NCBI GenBank assembly: GCA_028682845.1
Contig: JAJRAT010000075.1
Span: 1 to 5,192 of the forward strand
Reading direction: 5' to 3'
DNA length: 5,192 nucleotides
Origin: Methanothrix sp.
GTDB taxonomy: Archaea > Halobacteriota > Methanosarcinia > Methanotrichales > Methanotrichaceae
The translations under genes and the position numbers were made by a program. Position 1 is the stretch's first letter. Each line of letters begins with the position of its first letter. This document shows positions 4,533-5,192 of the stretch, piece by piece. The notes below the pieces were generated by a model, which worked only from the letters and a program-made list of their open reading frames with translations, was not told the DNA's origin and ran no database searches.

Positions 4533-5192
4533 ATGCTCTTTGAAAGAATCGTATCCAAAGGTCTGGCACATTACTCTTACCTGATCGGCGACAAAAATGA
4601 TGCCGTTGTTATTGATCCCAGAAGAGATTGCGCAACCTACATCGAGAAAGCCTCGCCAGAAGGCATGAGGATTGCTCACATCCTGGAAACCCATCGCAAT
4701 GAGGACTATTTTGTCGGCTCGACGGCGCTGGCGGCAAGAACTGGTGCCGAGGTCTGGCATGCGGATGCCGAGCTGGATTACCGCTACGGAAAGGCTGCCG
4801 TGCCCGGCCAGCGGTGGAAGGTGGGCCGCCTGGAATTCGAGGCCATCTCCACGCCCGGCCACACGCCCGGAAGCATGAGCTACCTGCTCCGCGATCCTTC
4901 CGGCCTCGACTGGGCGGTCTTCACCGGCGACGCGCTCTTTGCAGGAGACGTGGGGCGCATCGACCTCATGGGGCAGGATAAGGCGGCATGGATGGCAGGA
5001 CGGCTTTATGACAGCATTTTTCACAAGCTGTTACCATTAGGCGACGGCGTCGTGGTCTGTCCGGCTCATGGGGCCGGGTCGGTTTGCGGCGAGTCGATTG
5101 CCGAGCGGCTCTGGACCACCATCGGCCTGGAGCGGCAGCATAATTTGCGGCTCCAGGTGAAAGGCAAAGAGGAGTTTGTGGCCAACCTGCTA
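4533..5192 (+). CDS. MBL-fold hydrolase of the persulfide dioxygenase / glyoxalase II type (partial, runs off right edge)
   Basis: The frame is open for 220 codons to the end of the window. Family motifs occur in order: VVIDPRRD at 25-32, the metal loop THRNEDY at 53-59, TPGHTPGSMSYLL at 107-119, FTGDALFAGDVGRIDL at 130-145, and CPAHGAGSVCG at 176-186. The standard HxHxDH loop is altered to H54-R-N-E-D58-Y59, losing its second and last histidines. H54, H110 and D133 remain and match, as I recall, the three ligands of the single iron in ETHE1-type persulfide dioxygenases; H179 is also kept. Members of this group often carry a rhodanese domain after the MBL part. The last residues (E200 to L220, with EEFVANLL) look like the linker before such a domain, but it lies outside the window. 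Likely substrate is a low-molecular-weight persulfide or thioester, which is not proven. ATG 4533 is supported by AGGTGA. Confidence 0.85.
   Translation, partial: MLFERIVSKGLAHYSYLIGDKNDAVVIDPRRDCATYIEKASPEGMRIAHILETHRNEDYFVGSTALAARTGAEVWHADAELDYRYGKAAVPGQRWKVGRLEFEAISTPGHTPGSMSYLLRDPSGLDWAVFTGDALFAGDVGRIDLMGQDKAAWMAGRLYDSIFHKLLPLGDGVVVCPAHGAGSVCGESIAERLWTTIGLERQHNLRLQVKGKEEFVANLL

Noticed and set aside
4503..5024. Minus-strand open frame of 173 codons opposite the MBL gene
   Set aside because: The plus strand carries all ordered MBL motifs and an SD, so this frame is a shadow.

Overview
The window looks like methanogenic archaeal chromosome, most likely Methanosarcinales/Methanotrichales (Methanothrix-like). 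That is an inference. It rests on archaeal box A-like promoters, GGTGA-type ribosome binding sites, an archaeal-type MoaA that lacks the terminal Gly-Gly, and protein sequences that read like methanogen family members. No rRNA, tRNA, CRISPR, IS element or phage gene is visible.

Layout. Positions 1-44 (minus) hold the first codons of a gene with a secreted-protein-like N-terminus. It is divergent from thiL (107-1057, plus), the thiamine-monophosphate kinase. thiL converges on moaA (minus, stop at 1082), the GTP 3',8-cyclase of molybdopterin synthesis, with only 24 bases between the stops. moaA lies downstream of, and probably in the same transcript as, a small four-helix membrane protein of unknown function (2110-2502, minus). 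The roughly 70 bases between those two genes are packed with short direct and inverted repeats. A 246-base divergent intergenic region follows. Then come three plus-strand genes: a two-domain sulfurtransferase (rhodanese, 2749-3633), an acylphosphatase-like domain fused to a repeat-built coiled coil (3762-4400), and the N-terminal part of a metallo-beta-lactamase (MBL) fold protein of the persulfide dioxygenase/glyoxalase II type (4533 to the right edge).

How they work together. The right half can be read as a sulfane-sulfur module. The rhodanese would move persulfide or thiosulfate sulfur. The MBL protein, whose family often carries its own rhodanese domain after the MBL part, would act on a persulfide or thioester. 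The acylphosphatase/coiled-coil protein between them is the unexplained member. The three genes are separated by 125-130 bases, so a single operon is not certain. The left half is cofactor metabolism (thiamine diphosphate, molybdopterin) with no obvious link to the right half.
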